Shown here: positions 61,901-64,000 of the stretch, one piece after another
Layout: every line of letters begins with the position of its first letter
Position numbering within the stretch: position 1 is the stretch's first letter
From: Rikenellaceae bacterium
GTDB taxonomy: Bacteria > Bacteroidota > Bacteroidia > Bacteroidales > UBA932
Length of the DNA: 64,000 bases
Assembly (NCBI GenBank): GCA_022766385.1
Contig: JALEPJ010000005.1
Span: 26,495 to 90,494, forward strand
Direction of reading: 5' to 3'
Position numbers and translations under genes: made by a program
Notes under the pieces: model-generated
Database searches by the model: none
Told to the model about the DNA's origin: nothing
The model's input: only the letters and a program-made list of their open reading frames with translations

Positions 61901-63287
61901 TTATGTGTTTCTTGAGGCCTTCGACGTGGATGGCGCTGAAAGGCCGTGAAGGGCAGAGGAATTCGCACTTACCGCAGCCAATGCACCTGTCCTCAATTAC
62001 GGTAGGAATCAGAGCTGAAGACACATCGCCCTTGATCTTGCGCACCATCGAGATTGCCCCCATAGGGCAATGTGCGGCGCAACTTCCGCAGCTGACATCA
62101 CCGGAATTTGCAAGGCAAAGGTCGAGGTCCACGACAGCGTGCCCAATGTGTATGAAGGTCTTCTGCTCGACACTGATCGGCTTGATGGCGCCGGCAGGAC
62201 AAAGCTCGGAGCAAGTCGTACATTCCGGACGGCAGAAACCGCGGTCGAAATCCATCTTCGGCTGCATCATATGACCGAGGTCAGTGCTCGGGCGGAGGAC
62301 TTCGTTAGGGCAATTGGCAATGCACAATTGGCAGGCGGTGCAATGGTCGTAGAAATTCCTTTCTCCGTCAGAGCCAGGAGGAGTGATTCTCTGTTCGCGC
62401 TTCGGTGCCTTTTTATCAAGTACAGCAGCCAGACCGCCGTCAAGTTTGCGCTCCTGTGCACCGAGAGTCAGAGACGAAGCTGCGAGGACGGAGCCGGCGA
62501 TAAAAGCTCGACGACCCGCATCAGGAGCATTGTGCATAGGTTTGCGAGCCACCTCACCATAGGCGAAACGGTATTTGAGAGCACCAAGCTTACAATGGTC
62601 TATGCAGTCAAAGCAGTCTACGCAACGGCTTGTATCGACCTTTCTGTTTTCAACGTCGATGCAATGGGACTTGCAGGCCCTCTCACAAGCGTGGCAGTCC
62701 ACGCACATTGACTTGTCAATTACAGGACGGAAAAGGGCGAAGCGCGATACAAGGCCGAGGGTCGTGCCGACCGGGCAGATGGTATTGCAATACTCGCGGC
62801 CGCTGCTCCAGGCGAGCCATACTACGAAGACGAGGGTCAGCGCGGCAATAACAGGAACCAGCCACCCGTGAGGGGCCACAATGCTATTGACGATGCGCCC
62901 ATATGCGCTGTACGGTGCCAAAAGTGCGACAATGACCTGAAGTCCGGCAATAATGCAGGCAATGAAGATAAGCCATATGGCGTACCTGACCAGCTTATTC
63001 TCCTTTTTATAGCTGTATTTGAATTTCTTTCCGCCCGTTTTTCTGCGTATCCAGATAATAATATCCTGAAAAACACCCATAGGGCAGATTACTGAGCAAT
63101 AGATGCGGCCAACGACAAGGGTCAGAAGAAGTATCCCTACGATAACAGCCACATTGAGAGCCAGACAAGCTGGCAGGAACTGCAGTTTCGCCATCCAGCC
63201 GAACCACTGCTCAGCTATGCCTACCAAAAGTAGGGTGATGCAGATAAAAAAGACAGTGGCAGCTGCGATTCTGATTTTTTTCGCCAT
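61893..63287 (-). CDS. Membrane polyferredoxin (NapH-like plus NapG-like fusion)
   Basis: The 464-residue protein has four or five N-terminal membrane helices with the NapH/CcoG-type CSVICPMG and CNTICPVG motifs, then a ferredoxin pair (CVDCHACERACKSHC, CVDCFDCIDHC). At residues 259-260 a twin Arg followed by a hydrophobic stretch (GRRAFIAGSVLAASSLTLG) looks like an embedded Tat signal. The C-terminal part holds further motifs (CTACQLCIANCP, CRPECTTCSELCPAG, CGSCAAHCPMG, CIGCGKCEFLCP) as in NapG/MauM ferredoxins. It probably passes electrons across the membrane to the aldo/keto reductase partner downstream. Confidence 0.88.
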   Translation of the reverse strand: MAKKIRIAAATVFFICITLLLVGIAEQWFGWMAKLQFLPACLALNVAVIVGILLLTLVVGRIYCSVICPMGVFQDIIIWIRRKTGGKKFKYSYKKENKLVRYAIWLIFIACIIAGLQVIVALLAPYSAYGRIVNSIVAPHGWLVPVIAALTLVFVVWLAWSSGREYCNTICPVGTTLGLVSRFALFRPVIDKSMCVDCHACERACKSHCIDVENRKVDTSRCVDCFDCIDHCKLGALKYRFAYGEVARKPMHNAPDAGRRAFIAGSVLAASSLTLGAQERKLDGGLAAVLDKKAPKREQRITPPGSDGERNFYDHCTACQLCIANCPNEVLRPSTDLGHMMQPKMDFDRGFCRPECTTCSELCPAGAIKPISVEQKTFIHIGHAVVDLDLCLANSGDVSCGSCAAHCPMGAISMVRKIKGDVSSALIPTVIEDRCIGCGKCEFLCPSRPFSAIHVEGLKKHINE

Positions 63288-63360
63288 ATAGTTTTCTTTT
63301 TTCCGGGAACTGACTTATTCTCCGGACATTATACAGTTTTCGGGGCAATAGACCCTCCTC

Positions 63361-63368
63361 CAAAGTTA
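63361..63368 (-). promoter_or_regulatory. Predicted promoter -7 element of the polyferredoxin operon
   Basis: The minus strand reads TAACTTTG, giving a leader of about 67 nt. A TTTTG sequence lies 25 bp upstream, somewhat farther than usual for the -33 element. The region 63288-63424 is AT-rich and otherwise empty. Confidence 0.45.
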
Positions 63369-63424
63369 TAAAAAAAAGAGACGGATAGTACAGCAAAAGT
63401 TATAAAATAGATAAAAAAGTACTT

Positions 63425-64000
63425 TTACTCCCCTTGTTCGCTTATGCCGAGTTTTTCCAGAAGAGCCTCTATCTGAGGATCGTGGCCCCTGAATTCCCTG
63501 TACAGTTCCCTCTCATCGCGAGTGCTGCCCTTGGTCAGAATGCATTCCCTGAAAGCATCTGCGGCTTCTTTGCTGAATATGCCCTTCTCCTTGAAAAGAG
63601 AGAAAGCATCCGCCTCGAGCACTTCCGCCCATTTGTAGGAATAATAACCTGCCGAATAACCACCTGAAAAAATATGATTGAAGGAACTTGATATGCAGCA
63701 GCCCTTTACTGACGGGAGAACTGAAGATGCCTCGAGGACATTCTTTTCAAAGTCAAGGACTGAGCCCTCCACTTCTTGGTGCAGACTGTGCCAAGCCATA
63801 TCCAGAATGCCGAACTGAAGCTGGCGCAGCTGCAGATATCCTGACTGGAAGTTCTTCACCTTCACCATCTTATCTATTAACTCCGGAGCAATGGTTTCCC
63901 CTGTCTCATAGTGTCTGGCGAAGGTATTGAGCCACTCGGGTTCAAAAGCCCAGTTTTCCATAAGCTGCGAAGGGAGCTCCACAAAATCCCTGGCCACATT
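63425..64000 (-). CDS. M3-family metallopeptidase (Dcp/oligopeptidase A-like), C-terminal part
   Basis: About 191 codons of the 3' end are visible; the gene runs off the right edge, so the zinc motif HExxH is not in view. The visible part matches M3 peptidases: NVARDFVELPSQLMENWAFE, the FQSGYLQLRQLQFGILDMAWH helix, SFNHIFSGGYSAGYYSYKWAE, and DAFSLFKEKGIFSKEAADAF. These are typical of peptidyl-dipeptidase Dcp and its relatives. The frame is open to the edge, so the true start is outside the window. Confidence 0.92.
   Translation of the reverse strand, partial: NVARDFVELPSQLMENWAFEPEWLNTFARHYETGETIAPELIDKMVKVKNFQSGYLQLRQLQFGILDMAWHSLHQEVEGSVLDFEKNVLEASSVLPSVKGCCISSSFNHIFSGGYSAGYYSYKWAEVLEADAFSLFKEKGIFSKEAADAFRECILTKGSTRDERELYREFRGHDPQIEALLEKLGISEQGE

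Noticed and set aside
1..64000. CRISPR arrays, insertion sequences, prophage, rRNA or known riboswitches
   Set aside because: I found no regularly spaced repeats, transposase, integrase or phage genes, rRNA sequence, or recognisable riboswitch fold in any intergenic region.

Overview
The window is bacterial chromosome of Bacteroidota type, most likely order Bacteroidales; the species cannot be named from the sequence alone. Supporting signs are the -7 promoter element TAnnTTTG upstream of many genes, weak or absent Shine-Dalgarno sequences, a Bacteroidetes-type omega subunit, a NigD-like lipoprotein, a dcw cluster without murF, and many lipoprotein and outer-membrane assembly genes. Gene density is very high: the longest gene-free stretches are about 230 bp (15008-15229 and 21629-21857), so no gap exceeds 300 bases. 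I saw no insertion sequence, prophage, CRISPR array or rRNA. The only RNA gene is tRNA-His.

Layout. 1-13.9 kb: a leftward nadK-uppS-bamA block (bamA cut by the left edge); rightward pdxJ, an OmpH/Skp-like lipoprotein, a glycosyltransferase and a LysM protein; leftward rpoZ-recN; an outer-surface carboxypeptidase-regulatory-domain protein; a leftward Fur-family regulator coupled to a NigD-like lipoprotein; and trxB. 13.9-21.6 kb: bamD, tRNA-His, a carboxyltransferase whose biotinyl-like domain lacks the usual lysine, miaB, a LEA14-like lipoprotein/SPOR/rpoN operon, and radC. 21.8-40.5 kb: a 16-gene rightward run (mraZ, rsmH, ftsL, ftsI, murE, mraY, murD, ftsW, murG, murC, ftsQ, ftsA, ftsZ, gltX, rpiB, truB) in which gaps never exceed 35 bp. 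It covers most of peptidoglycan precursor synthesis and the divisome, and is preceded by four TGG repeats at exact 10-bp spacing that look like an MraZ operator. A cupin protein and a secreted CE1-type esterase follow.

42.0-52.9 kb is all leftward: a zinc-ribbon coiled-coil protein, dnaB, an RseC-like protein, the six Rnf subunits (B, C, D, G, E, A), an aminotransferase, an unrecognised 184-residue protein and a flavodiiron protein. This places an ion-pumping ferredoxin:NAD oxidoreductase beside an O2/NO-scavenging flavoprotein. 53.0-55.3 kb holds two tandem M23 peptidases and a MerR regulator, divergent from alaS. 58.0-60.5 kb holds the most unusual gene: one uninterrupted frame encoding an LptF/LptG-type lipopolysaccharide export permease fused to a complete methionyl-tRNA formyltransferase. 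The right end carries a membrane polyferredoxin, which appears to be a NapH-like plus NapG-like fusion, with a Tat-type iron-sulfur aldo/keto reductase, then the 3' part of an M3 peptidase gene cut by the right edge.

The strongest candidates for follow-up are the LptF-Fmt fusion, the lysine-less biotinyl domain, the phased MraZ repeats, the polyferredoxin fusion, and a similar promoter-plus-leader element in front of pdxJ and the ompH-like gene. Function calls rest on reading conserved motifs by eye; no database search was run.
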